Assembly (NCBI GenBank): GCA_023425285.1
Contig: JAFACY010000233.1
Coordinates: 1-5,370, forward strand
DNA length: 5,370 nucleotides
Direction of reading: 5' to 3'
Source: Bacillota bacterium
GTDB taxonomy: Bacteria > Bacillota > Clostridia > Tissierellales > Sedimentibacteraceae
Under the pieces are notes generated by a model. It did not search any database and was not told the origin of the DNA. It saw only the letters and a list, made by a program, of their open reading frames with translations. The position numbers were made by a program, and so were the translations under genes. Of this stretch, positions 1-5,108 are shown in pieces; the stretch's first letter is position 1, and every line of letters begins with the position of its first letter.

Positions 1-1
1 G

Positions 2-136
2 TTTGAGGAAATACCGGATGTTGGGGGCAGAATAGTATACAAGAATCTGGATATTACCGTAACCGAAGCCGAAGCAAAAAGAGTGCTGGAAATTCAGGTT
101 GAAAAAATAGACAACGAATTAAATCCCACGAAGTAA
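2..136 (+). CDS. C-terminal end of a CorC/HlyC-type (hemolysin-family, CBS-domain) membrane protein, partial
   Basis: An open frame enters from the left edge and stops at TAA 134-136, giving the last 44 codons. The segment reads EEIPDVGGRIVYKNLDITV and continues TEAEAKRVLEIQVEKI. This fits the transporter-associated (CorC_HlyC) domain that closes proteins with an N-terminal DUF21/CNNM membrane domain and paired CBS domains: a P-x-V/G-G turn, a Y-x-N-L strand, then a strand ending R-V-x-x-I-x-V. Members are implicated in Mg2+/Co2+ efflux or tolerance; many are labelled hemolysin without being toxins. The membrane and CBS parts lie outside the window, so the family call rests on a short tail. 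The gene is followed at once by a terminator, so it probably ends its own transcript rather than leading the spmAB operon. Confidence 0.72.
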   Translation, partial: FEEIPDVGGRIVYKNLDITVTEAEAKRVLEIQVEKIDNELNPTK

Positions 137-151
137 TTAAAAGATATATAC

Positions 152-182
152 AGACATATTATTTAATAATATGTCTTTTTAT
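152..182 (+). terminator. Rho-independent terminator after the CorC-type gene
   Basis: AGACATATTATT (152-163) and AATAATATGTCT (165-176) are perfect complements around a single base, so the RNA folds into a hairpin of about 10-11 bp with a small loop. The right arm ends in a T-run, and further T-rich sequence continues to about 190. It begins 15 bases after the stop at 136. The stem is AT-rich, so its strength is uncertain. Because the sequence is nearly palindromic it could also be read from the other strand, but no minus-strand gene ends here. Confidence 0.8.
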
Positions 183-192
183 TTTTATTTAT

Positions 193-199
193 GGGAGAG
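193..199 (+). promoter_or_regulatory. Ribosome binding site that decides the spmA start
   Basis: GGGAGAG lies between two in-frame ATG codons, at 191 and 203. It sits at proper spacing (about 4-6 bases) before the second. The first ATG has only T-rich sequence upstream and overlaps this site. Translation should therefore start at 203, four codons later than the longest open frame. Confidence 0.75.
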
Positions 200-202
200 T
201 TT

Positions 203-781
203 ATGAAAAACGTGTGGATTTTTCTCATCGGGCTCGGTTTTGTATTTTCATTTATTAATGGGAAGCCTGAGACAGCTGCAAATGTACTTTTTTTTGATTT
301 GCAGCAATCTGTTGAATTAATAGTCAAATTGATACCTGTTATGGCATTCTGGACAGGTCTGATGTCAATAGTTGAAAAGTCGGGAATATTGAACAAGTTG
401 GCTGTATTGATAAAGCCGGCAATCAAATTTTTGTTCAAAGAGGTGGAGAACAATACAAAGGCAGTAAATGCAATCATCATGACTATTGCAGCCAATATTC
501 TAGGCATAGGCAATTCGGCAACGGCATTCGGATTAAAGGCAATGCATGAAATGCAGCTCGTAAACAAGGATAAATCCACAGCCAATAACGCCATGTGTAT
601 GTTTTTAATAATCAATGTATCGTCAATTCAGCTCATTCCCCTGAACGTAATAAAGCTCAGGGCTGATGCGGGTGCAGGCACTCCGGGAGACATTTTGCTT
701 CCGACCATGATTGCCACTTCATTTTCTACCGCTGTAGCGATTATTTTCGCAAAATATTTTGAAAGGAAGGGTGTCAGATGA
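203..781 (+). CDS. spmA: Spore maturation protein A (SpmA)
   Basis: A hydrophobic integral membrane protein of 192 residues from the ATG at 203, close to the usual length of SpmA. It belongs to the nucleoside-recognition/Gate domain family. Membrane segments are visible at about residues 3-20, 38-58, 88-105, 130-148 and 163-186. The diagnostic stretch is ANILGIGNSATAFGLKAM (97-114), followed by a short charged loop with NKDKSTANNAM (121-131) and the conserved SSIQLIPLNVI (140-150). In Bacillus subtilis and Clostridium perfringens, SpmA and SpmB are needed for full dehydration of the spore core and thus for heat resistance; their molecular activity is not settled. The stop overlaps the spmB start (ATGA, 778-781), so the two are translationally coupled. 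In B. subtilis the pair follows dacB; here the upstream gene is a CorC-type protein and there is no dacB. I found no convincing sigma-E promoter in the short upstream gap. Confidence 0.93.
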   Translation: MKNVWIFLIGLGFVFSFINGKPETAANVLFFDLQQSVELIVKLIPVMAFWTGLMSIVEKSGILNKLAVLIKPAIKFLFKEVENNTKAVNAIIMTIAANILGIGNSATAFGLKAMHEMQLVNKDKSTANNAMCMFLIINVSSIQLIPLNVIKLRADAGAGTPGDILLPTMIATSFSTAVAIIFAKYFERKGVR

Positions 782-1293
782 GCTTGTCTGATTTAATACT
801 GCCCATTGTTATAGGCGGAATTTTATTTTACGGTATTGTACAAAAGGTTGATGTATATGCGGCATTTATTGAAGGAGCCATGGAAGGTGCAAAGGCTGCG
901 CTTAAAATATTTCCCTATATTTTAGCCGTGATTTTTGCAATAAATATGTTTATTCATTCGGGAGCGGAGGAATTTATAGTCGGAATATTGACACCTGTAA
1001 CAAGTGTGTTAGGATTCCCGCCGGAGCTGTTATCTCTGTCCATAGTCAAGCCGCTGTCCGGAGGAGGGTCTTTGGGAGTTTTCCAATCTATACTTGACAA
1101 TTACGGACCGGACTCCTATATAGGAAGGAGTGCTTCGGTGTTAATGGGTTCATCGGAAACCATATTTTATACAACTGCCGTATATTTCGGAGCGGTTGGT
1201 ATAAAAAATATAAGGCACACAATAAAAGTCGGTCTCATAGCTCACATAGGATCTATTTTTGCCGCTCTTATGGTATGCCGTTTTCTCATGTAG
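778..1293 (+). CDS. spmB: Spore maturation protein B (SpmB)
   Basis: A 171-residue integral membrane protein, near the usual SpmB length, and the partner of SpmA. It starts at ATG 778 behind AAGGAAGG (763-770, spacing 7) and overlaps the spmA stop by four bases. Family landmarks are the GAMEGAKAALKIFPY helix (33-47), KPLSGGGSLG (91-100), GPDS (110-113) and MGSSETIFYT (123-132) followed by YFGAVGIK (136-143). Membrane segments are seen at about 5-22, 44-60, 65-80, 119-140 and 148-170. Together SpmA and SpmB act during late sporulation in core dehydration. The gene stops at TAG 1291-1293, only 12 bases from the stop of the converging DUF5317 gene. I see no proper terminator between them. Confidence 0.93.
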   Translation: MSLSDLILPIVIGGILFYGIVQKVDVYAAFIEGAMEGAKAALKIFPYILAVIFAINMFIHSGAEEFIVGILTPVTSVLGFPPELLSLSIVKPLSGGGSLGVFQSILDNYGPDSYIGRSASVLMGSSETIFYTTAVYFGAVGIKNIRHTIKVGLIAHIGSIFAALMVCRFLM

Positions 1294-1305
1294 ACGAAAG
1301 AGAGT

Positions 1306-1869
1306 TTATTTTTTCCCTGCAGAGGGATATGCGTTCTGCCAGAAAGCAAAAACACCAAAGAATAAGAATATATCACCGATGCTTATTGTTTTGGGGAAGG
1401 GATATGGAGGAGGCAGAGTAATAATATCCGCAAATATTTTGAATTTCGTGTCTTCTGTAAGAAGCGAATGAATTAAATCCTGTCCCGACTGAAGATATAT
1501 TTTTTTTATTTCAAAATCAGTCATCATTTCGGAAACGTACACGGGCATTTTAAAATCATTGGAAATAATGGCTACAAAATTCATTAACGTTCCTAAAAAC
1601 ATGAGCTTCATGAAGGGCTTTTCGAAGTTAATAATTGAAACAACGAATAATCCAAAGTAGATAGTCCAGTGCATTGACAATATTCTGAGCAAGTTGCTGC
1701 CGGTATATAGCTTAAATAAAAACTGAGCAGTAATTTCAATTACTGCCATGATTAACAACACTATATAGCCTTTGATTTCAACTTTAAAATCATTGAGCTT
1801 GATTTCTTTGTTTCGTATTGATAATAAAGCAATTGATAAAACAGAAAATAATATAATTTCAGGAAGCAT
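1306..1869 (-). CDS. DUF5317 family membrane protein
   Basis: A 187-residue membrane protein of unknown function. Hydrophobic segments occur at about residues 2-17, 32-53, 65-82, 86-103 and 162-178. The family signature is easy to see: NDFKMPV (104-110), then a soluble loop, then HSLLTED (134-140), LPPPYPFPK (152-160) and ISIGD (162-166) running into the last membrane helix. The start at 1867-1869 lies 7 bases after the HD-GYP stop; the AGGTG element just upstream overlaps the end of that gene, so the two are probably co-transcribed and coupled. From general memory of clostridial genomes, DUF5317 proteins often sit beside HD-GYP phosphodiesterases, which suggests a shared role; no biochemical activity is known to me. 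The protein ends soon after the final helix with a short basic tail, which looks normal rather than truncated. Confidence 0.88.
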   Translation of the reverse strand: MLPEIILFSVLSIALLSIRNKEIKLNDFKVEIKGYIVLLIMAVIEITAQFLFKLYTGSNLLRILSMHWTIYFGLFVVSIINFEKPFMKLMFLGTLMNFVAIISNDFKMPVYVSEMMTDFEIKKIYLQSGQDLIHSLLTEDTKFKIFADIITLPPPYPFPKTISIGDIFLFFGVFAFWQNAYPSAGKK

Positions 1870-1876
1870 GACACAC

Positions 1877-3187
1877 CTATTCCGCTAAACTGTTGAATGC
1901 CTTTCTTAAGGCAATAATTGAATCGTCTATGATATCAGGATTGAATTGAGTACCTGAGTTCAATTTTAATTCGTTAAGTGCATCGTCCAGGCTCAGAGCG
2001 AGCCTGTAGGGCCTGTCCGTCGTCATTGCATCAAATGAGTCTGCAATCGTAAGTATGGACGTTTCCAGCGGTATACTGTCATGATCCAGTCCGTCGGGAT
2101 AGCCCTTGCCGTCGTTTCTTTCATGATGATGCTTTATTATGTCCGAAAGATTTGATAAATAGCTCATATCAGATATAATTGTGGCTCCTATTTCGGGATG
2201 AGACTTGATAGTATCAAATTCGTCCTTTTCTAATTTACCGTTTTTATTAAGTATGTTTTTATCTATTCCAATCTTTCCTATATCATGTAAAAGTGCGGCA
2301 CTTTTTATCATATCTATTTTATTTTGCGGCAAGCCTAATTCTCTGGCTATTCCTTCCGAATAAATGCTGACGCGCAGGGAGTGACCGCTTGTATATGGAT
2401 CGTTGGCTTCGATAGCACGCACCAACACATTCATGGTTTCAAAATAGTTTTTTCTCATGTCTAAATATAATTTGAAAGTGTATCTTGCAAGTAATAACGG
2501 TATGAAAAACAACAATAATCCGCCGAAACCGTAGGCATGGTATGCGAACGCAAGAACTATACCCAACATCCCGACCAATAATACATTTATCATCATGGAG
2601 AAGAAATTGCCCTTCCATATATATAGCAGCTTTTCCTTCAATAAAATTGACATAAGCTGCGACATGAAAAATGTATTTAATAGTATGTATACAATCAATG
2701 ATATGGAACCGGCAACCGGATTAAAAAAGTCATATCCTACATCGAACAGAGTATCCGCATATAAATAAGAAATGCCGGCAACTCCAAAGCTGATTATATA
2801 CTGACTTATGTTAAAAACAGTCTTATAAAACGGATTGTTAAGTATGTGTACTCTGCCCTTTCCATCAACGTAAGGGCACCTGAAAGCAACACTTGCTGCC
2901 GAAATAATAGCAGCATATAATGGGTTAGTTAATAAAATAGCTGAAAAGCCTATAGCAAAGCTGACAGAAACACCACCTATTTTAGGCAATAGTATTAGAT
3001 ATGTCTCTGCTATTGCTGAAAGCATAGAAAAAACTATAAGCAAAGTATAATCATTAATTGTATATTTTTTAAAAAGATAATACAATAATGACAATGCGAT
3101 TAAAGTAAGAAATGCAATATATGTATATAAAGTCAATTTTGATGAAGATTTCTCGTTGTCTATAGCAATTTTTTTTTCTTTAACCAT
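1877..3187 (-). CDS. Membrane-anchored HD-GYP domain protein, probable cyclic-di-GMP phosphodiesterase
   Basis: 436 residues in two parts. Residues 18-237 hold about six or seven hydrophobic helices (roughly 20-40, 46-68, 73-100, 122-143, 160-183, 197-217, 219-237) with no recognisable PAS, GAF or HAMP domain. A short linker (238-255) leads to the HD-GYP domain (about 256-425). All key motifs are present: IEANDPYTSGHS (259-270), HDIGK (301-305), H330 in SHPEIG, HHHERNDGKGYPDGL (353-367) containing the GYP signature at 362-364, and DSFDAMTTDRPYR (383-395). HD-GYP enzymes hydrolyse cyclic-di-GMP to pGpG or GMP using a bound metal centre. The intact motif set predicts activity, and the membrane part is probably a sensor of unknown ligand. 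The start at 3185-3187 is supported by GAGAGG with 6-base spacing. It lies 45 bases after the 25-codon peptide gene and 7 bases before DUF5317, consistent with an operon. Confidence 0.92.
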   Translation of the reverse strand: MVKEKKIAIDNEKSSSKLTLYTYIAFLTLIALSLLYYLFKKYTINDYTLLIVFSMLSAIAETYLILLPKIGGVSVSFAIGFSAILLTNPLYAAIISAASVAFRCPYVDGKGRVHILNNPFYKTVFNISQYIISFGVAGISYLYADTLFDVGYDFFNPVAGSISLIVYILLNTFFMSQLMSILLKEKLLYIWKGNFFSMMINVLLVGMLGIVLAFAYHAYGFGGLLLFFIPLLLARYTFKLYLDMRKNYFETMNVLVRAIEANDPYTSGHSLRVSIYSEGIARELGLPQNKIDMIKSAALLHDIGKIGIDKNILNKNGKLEKDEFDTIKSHPEIGATIISDMSYLSNLSDIIKHHHERNDGKGYPDGLDHDSIPLETSILTIADSFDAMTTDRPYRLALSLDDALNELKLNSGTQFNPDIIDDSIIALRKAFNSLAE

Positions 3188-3232
3188 ATTGAACCTCTCT
3201 ATTATAAATGAAGGGCCGACGAAAATATTATT

Positions 3233-3310
3233 TTAAACCCAGGTAAATCCAGCACCTGCTGCTAAAACTAATGCTACTAATGAAGCTATTATAGGCATTA
3301 ACTTTTTCAT
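3233..3310 (-). CDS. 25-residue hydrophobic peptide, candidate signal or small membrane protein
   Basis: A short frame with an unusually good start: ATG at 3308-3310 preceded by AGGAGGG (3316-3322) at 6-base spacing, ending at TAA 3233-3235. The product begins MKKLMP, continues with the hydrophobic stretch IIASLVALVLAA and ends GAGFTWV. This is the layout of a minimal signal peptide or a single membrane helix: two lysines, a hydrophobic core of about 14 residues and small residues near the end. A-G-A at 18-20 could be a signal peptidase site, which would leave GFTWV; that is inference. It lies between the 207-residue protein gene and the HD-GYP gene on the same strand and is probably co-transcribed. 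The strength of the ribosome binding site, not length or recognised homology, is the main reason to believe it is translated. Function unknown. Confidence 0.72.
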   Translation of the reverse strand: MKKLMPIIASLVALVLAAGAGFTWV

Positions 3311-3313
3311 GAT

Positions 3314-3364
3314 AACCCTCCTACAGAGTGTCTCTGCTCTGCTCGCTAATAGAACAGGAAGGTT
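3314..3364 (-). promoter_or_regulatory. Leader able to sequester the ribosome binding site of the 25-residue peptide
   Basis: On the minus strand AACCTTCCTGT (3364-3354) can pair with GTAGGAGGGTT (3324-3314). This gives 11 continuous pairs, three of them G-U, and the paired region contains the whole AGGAGGG ribosome binding site. The 29-base loop contains AGAG-ACA-CTCT, which can form a small inner hairpin. Folding would hide the site. I do not recognise a known riboswitch core: none of the GEMM (cyclic-di-GMP), ydaO, TPP, preQ1 or cobalamin signatures I know fits. What would open the structure is unknown, and a chance pairing between purine-rich and pyrimidine-rich tracts is possible. Confidence 0.45.
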
Positions 3365-3417
3365 TCGCTACACTATTTTTTTATCTTTTTGTTTATAGTT
3401 TTTTATAGTCAGCCCCA

Positions 3418-4041
3418 TCATTCTTTTATAAATAAACAGATTTTTCTGTTTATAGCGTTGAGAGTAGCTTTGATAGTAGAGTCAATCTTATTGTTATTGA
3501 TTATCGAAGAACCTATGAGTAAGATTTCTCTGCCTTTATCAAAATATGTAATTGAAGAAAGTACTACATCCTTTCCCGATACTTTGGCAGTCTGAATATC
3601 ATCCACAATAAAGCAGTCAAGCTCAATAGCCTTTTTAATTGCATTCAGTGTTGCCAAAGCAGCAACCATAAGAGTATTTTTTTCGGATCTCAGACCCTCT
3701 GCTTCTCCTAAAAATTCCTTTTCATCCCATGTAAATTTAGCAATTATCTTAATTTTTTCGCCATAGTTTTCATTTGTATAACCATCATATAAAAGGCGAA
3801 AATCAGAATTAATTGATATATTTTTGTTAACCTGTGCAACACTTATTATTTTATAATCAATATCTAAATTAAAATGAGAGAGTAAGGCGGTCCTGATGTC
3901 TCTTACAATCTGCTTTGAATGTCTGCTGCTGTCAGATAAAACATGTATTTCAGTAATATTATTATTTGAATCAGTAATTATCTTGCATGATAGAACAGAT
4001 TTGATATTGGCTAAGAAAAACTCAACTTCTTCAAAATTCAT
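3418..4041 (-). CDS. Uncharacterised two-domain protein with LeuA-dimer-like C-terminal half
   Basis: A soluble protein of 207 residues with no membrane segment or signal peptide. The N-terminal part (about 10-75) has alternating strand and helix: VLSCKIITDSNNNITEIHVL (16-35), a loop SDSSRHS, then KQIVRDIRTALLSHFNLDIDY (43-63) and KIISVAQV (64-71). I remember such domains only from hypothetical proteins. The C-terminal part (about 95-203) shows two strand-helix repeats, with GEAEGLRSEKNTLMVAALATLNAIKKAI (112-139) and, at the end, IGSSIINNNKIDSTIKATLNAINR (176-199). The closing D-S-T-I-K-A-T-L-N-A-I-N-R resembles the end of the allosteric (LeuA_dimer) domain of 2-isopropylmalate synthase; this is a pattern judgement. 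There is no LeuA catalytic domain. The start at 4039-4041 has GGAGG at 6-base spacing. It is the first gene after the promoter at 4077-4105 and heads the peptide/HD-GYP/DUF5317 group. Confidence 0.8.
   Translation of the reverse strand: MNFEEVEFFLANIKSVLSCKIITDSNNNITEIHVLSDSSRHSKQIVRDIRTALLSHFNLDIDYKIISVAQVNKNISINSDFRLLYDGYTNENYGEKIKIIAKFTWDEKEFLGEAEGLRSEKNTLMVAALATLNAIKKAIELDCFIVDDIQTAKVSGKDVVLSSITYFDKGREILLIGSSIINNNKIDSTIKATLNAINRKICLFIKE
3432..3453 (-). repeat. 9-bp perfect inverted repeat at the 3' end of the 207-residue protein gene
   Basis: ATAAACAGA (3432-3440) and TCTGTTTAT (3445-3453) are exact complements with a 4-base loop, just inside the stop codon region of the minus-strand gene. 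In the minus-strand RNA the hairpin is followed by UUAUAAAAG, not a real U-run, so it is at best a weak terminator. It could be a processing or stabilising hairpin between this gene and the peptide gene. Confidence 0.5.
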
Positions 4042-4076
4042 ATAAGTCCTCCAAACGTTAAACTACACATATTTTG

Positions 4077-4105
4077 ATTATAATACAATATAACTATTTA
4101 TTCAA
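4077..4105 (-). promoter_or_regulatory. Sigma-A-type promoter of the four-gene minus-strand group
   Basis: Reading the minus strand, TTGAAT (4105-4100, four of six consensus bases) is followed by a 17-base spacer and a perfect TATAAT (4082-4077). Transcription would begin near 4070, giving a leader of about 29 bases that contains the GGAGG site (4048-4052). It lies between the cwlD terminator and the 207-residue protein gene, so that gene and those after it have their own housekeeping-type promoter. Confidence 0.75.
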
Positions 4106-4194
4106 CTAAAAATTATCAAATAATTGAAATTTTCGTATATTTTACAATATTTGTATTAATTGGATGAAACCGTATGCCAAAGAATTTTGGAAAC

Positions 4195-4228
4195 AAAAAA
4201 AACAGAGCTTTTATTTTCAAAAACTCTG
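4195..4228 (-). terminator. Rho-independent terminator of cwlD
   Basis: On the minus strand CAGAGTTTTT pairs with AAAAGCTCTG (4228-4203; ten pairs including one G-U, 6-base loop) and is followed by eight T residues (4202-4195). It lies about 60 bases after the cwlD stop. On the plus strand no T-run follows, so it acts only leftward. The AT-rich bases between the stop and the hairpin (4229-4287) show nothing else I can support. The rest of this 246-base gap holds the promoter at 4077-4105. Confidence 0.9.
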
Positions 4229-4287
4229 CATATATATAATAATTACGATATTTTATTAATATGAAATTTGTTAATTATAATTCATAA

Positions 4288-5007
4288 TCATAATTCATTA
4301 AAGTACTTAATAAGTCCGGTAAATATGGACCATGCAATTTTTTCCTGATATTCGTCCGTAACTAATTTTCTCTCCTCGGCATCGTTGGATAAGAATCCGC
4401 ATTCCACAAGTACTACGGGTATGTTTGTATCATCCATGATTTTTATGTCCTTTTTCACCTGAGGAACTCTGTTGTTTCCAGGATCCAGTATGCTTTTTAA
4501 GGAGTCCTGCAAGGTATCCGCCGCTATTTTGCCTAATTGACTGTTTTTTTGGTAAAATACGTGTGCACCATAGTATTGTTTTTGGGGAAATGAGTTCAGA
4601 TGAATTGAAACAACCAGATCGGCATTGGAGTTGTTTATCATGTCAACACGATTTTTCAGATCTTCGTTTTTCTTTTCTCTGATGGTTTTCGACTTCAGGG
4701 AATATAACCCTTCGTCTTCATATCTGGTCATGTCCACGTCGAATCCCGAACCCTCCAGGAACCTCATAAGCTTTTCGGAGATTGCAAGGTTCAACGGAGC
4801 TTCTGTTACTCCGGTACCTCCGCTCGTTCCCTGATCAATACCTCCATGCCCCGGATCAATAAGGATTTTTATTCTGTCAACCTGTTCTGCTCCCGTAGCA
4901 TCTATGGTTTCGGATGTTTTATATAAATCAGAAAAGAGTGACATTATCAAGGTTATTACTAATGCGATTGAAAATACTATATTGGTTCTTTTGAATATCC
5001 GTTCCAT
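4288..5007 (-). CDS. cwlD: N-acetylmuramoyl-L-alanine amidase CwlD (germination-specific, Amidase_3)
   Basis: 239 residues, matching the usual CwlD length (about 240). Residues 9-26 form a membrane anchor or signal sequence after a basic start. The Amidase_3 domain covers about 46-237. Zinc ligands and catalytic residues are visible: H54 in DPGHGG (51-56), E69 in VTEAPLNL, H136 in SIHLNSF (134-140) and E202 in VECGFLSN (201-208). CwlD removes the peptide side chain from N-acetylmuramic acid in the spore cortex. The deacetylase PdaA then makes muramic-delta-lactam, the mark recognised by germination lytic enzymes. The start at 5005-5007 follows GGGGG (5011-5015) at short spacing. The gene stands alone, with its own terminator and a possible sigma-E promoter. 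A general cell-separation amidase is less likely given the short length, the absence of extra wall-binding domains and the presence of spmAB nearby. Confidence 0.87.
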   Translation of the reverse strand: MERIFKRTNIVFSIALVITLIMSLFSDLYKTSETIDATGAEQVDRIKILIDPGHGGIDQGTSGGTGVTEAPLNLAISEKLMRFLEGSGFDVDMTRYEDEGLYSLKSKTIREKKNEDLKNRVDMINNSNADLVVSIHLNSFPQKQYYGAHVFYQKNSQLGKIAADTLQDSLKSILDPGNNRVPQVKKDIKIMDDTNIPVVLVECGFLSNDAEERKLVTDEYQEKIAWSIFTGLIKYFNEL

Positions 5008-5035
5008 ATTTCCCCCATAATTGTTTTATTAATAA

Positions 5036-5063
5036 AGCTTATGAGAACAGGCTTTTAATATTA
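5036..5063 (-). promoter_or_regulatory. Possible sigma-E promoter of cwlD
   Basis: On the minus strand TAATATT (5063-5057) matches the sigma-E -35 consensus KMATATT fully. CATAAGCT (5043-5036) matches the CATACANT -10 only partly (CATA and the final T). The spacer is 13 bases, one short of usual. A start near 5029 would give a leader of about 22 bases. B. subtilis cwlD is sigma-E dependent, which supports the call. An alternative sigma-A-like pair, TTGTCA (5085-5080) with TAATAT (5063-5058), cannot be excluded. Confidence 0.4.
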
Positions 5064-5078
5064 CAAAAATATACTGAA

Positions 5079-5108
5079 TTGACAAGCAACTGTTACTTAA
5101 GATATAAT
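5079..5108 (+). promoter_or_regulatory. Sigma-A promoter of cobD
   Basis: A consensus TTGACA (5079-5084) and a consensus TATAAT (5103-5108) are 18 bases apart. Transcription would begin near 5115, leaving about 32 bases before the ATG at 5147, with AAGGAGG (5134-5140) in the leader. There is no room for a cobalamin riboswitch in this leader. Confidence 0.8.

Noticed and set aside
163..615. Long minus-strand open frame opposite spmA
   Set aside because: It is a mirror frame of a clear family gene, has no ribosome binding site and no family resemblance.
1988..2006. CAGGCTC-agagc-GAGCCTG hairpin inside the HD-GYP gene
   Set aside because: It codes for ordinary domain residues, has no T-run on either strand, and a 7-bp stem is expected occasionally in coding sequence.
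3193..3204. TATAAT-like sequence just upstream of the HD-GYP gene on the minus strand
   Set aside because: No -35 element stands at proper spacing, and a start from it would fall on or after the ribosome binding site.
3391..3410. TATAAAAAACTATA on the minus strand resembles the tail of a preQ1-I riboswitch
   Set aside because: The preceding bases lack the GGUUC-x-AGC core and the pairing stem, so only the A-rich tail matches, by chance in AT-rich DNA.
3311..3417. A cyclic-di-GMP riboswitch upstream of the peptide/HD-GYP genes was considered
   Set aside because: The conserved GEMM-I and GEMM-II core sequences that I know are not present; only a stem covering the ribosome binding site can be supported.
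3389..3595. Plus-strand open frame opposite the 207-residue protein gene
   Set aside because: The minus-strand gene has a strong start and patterned domains; this frame has no ribosome binding site and is its shadow.
4164..4259. A 31-codon plus-strand frame beginning MKPYAKEFW in the cwlD downstream gap
   Set aside because: It has no ribosome binding site, runs across the minus-strand terminator hairpin and has A-rich, low-complexity content.
4262..4298. Repeated ATAATTCAT units near the cwlD stop
   Set aside because: Short imperfect repeats in very AT-rich sequence without regular period; no sign of an array or attachment site.
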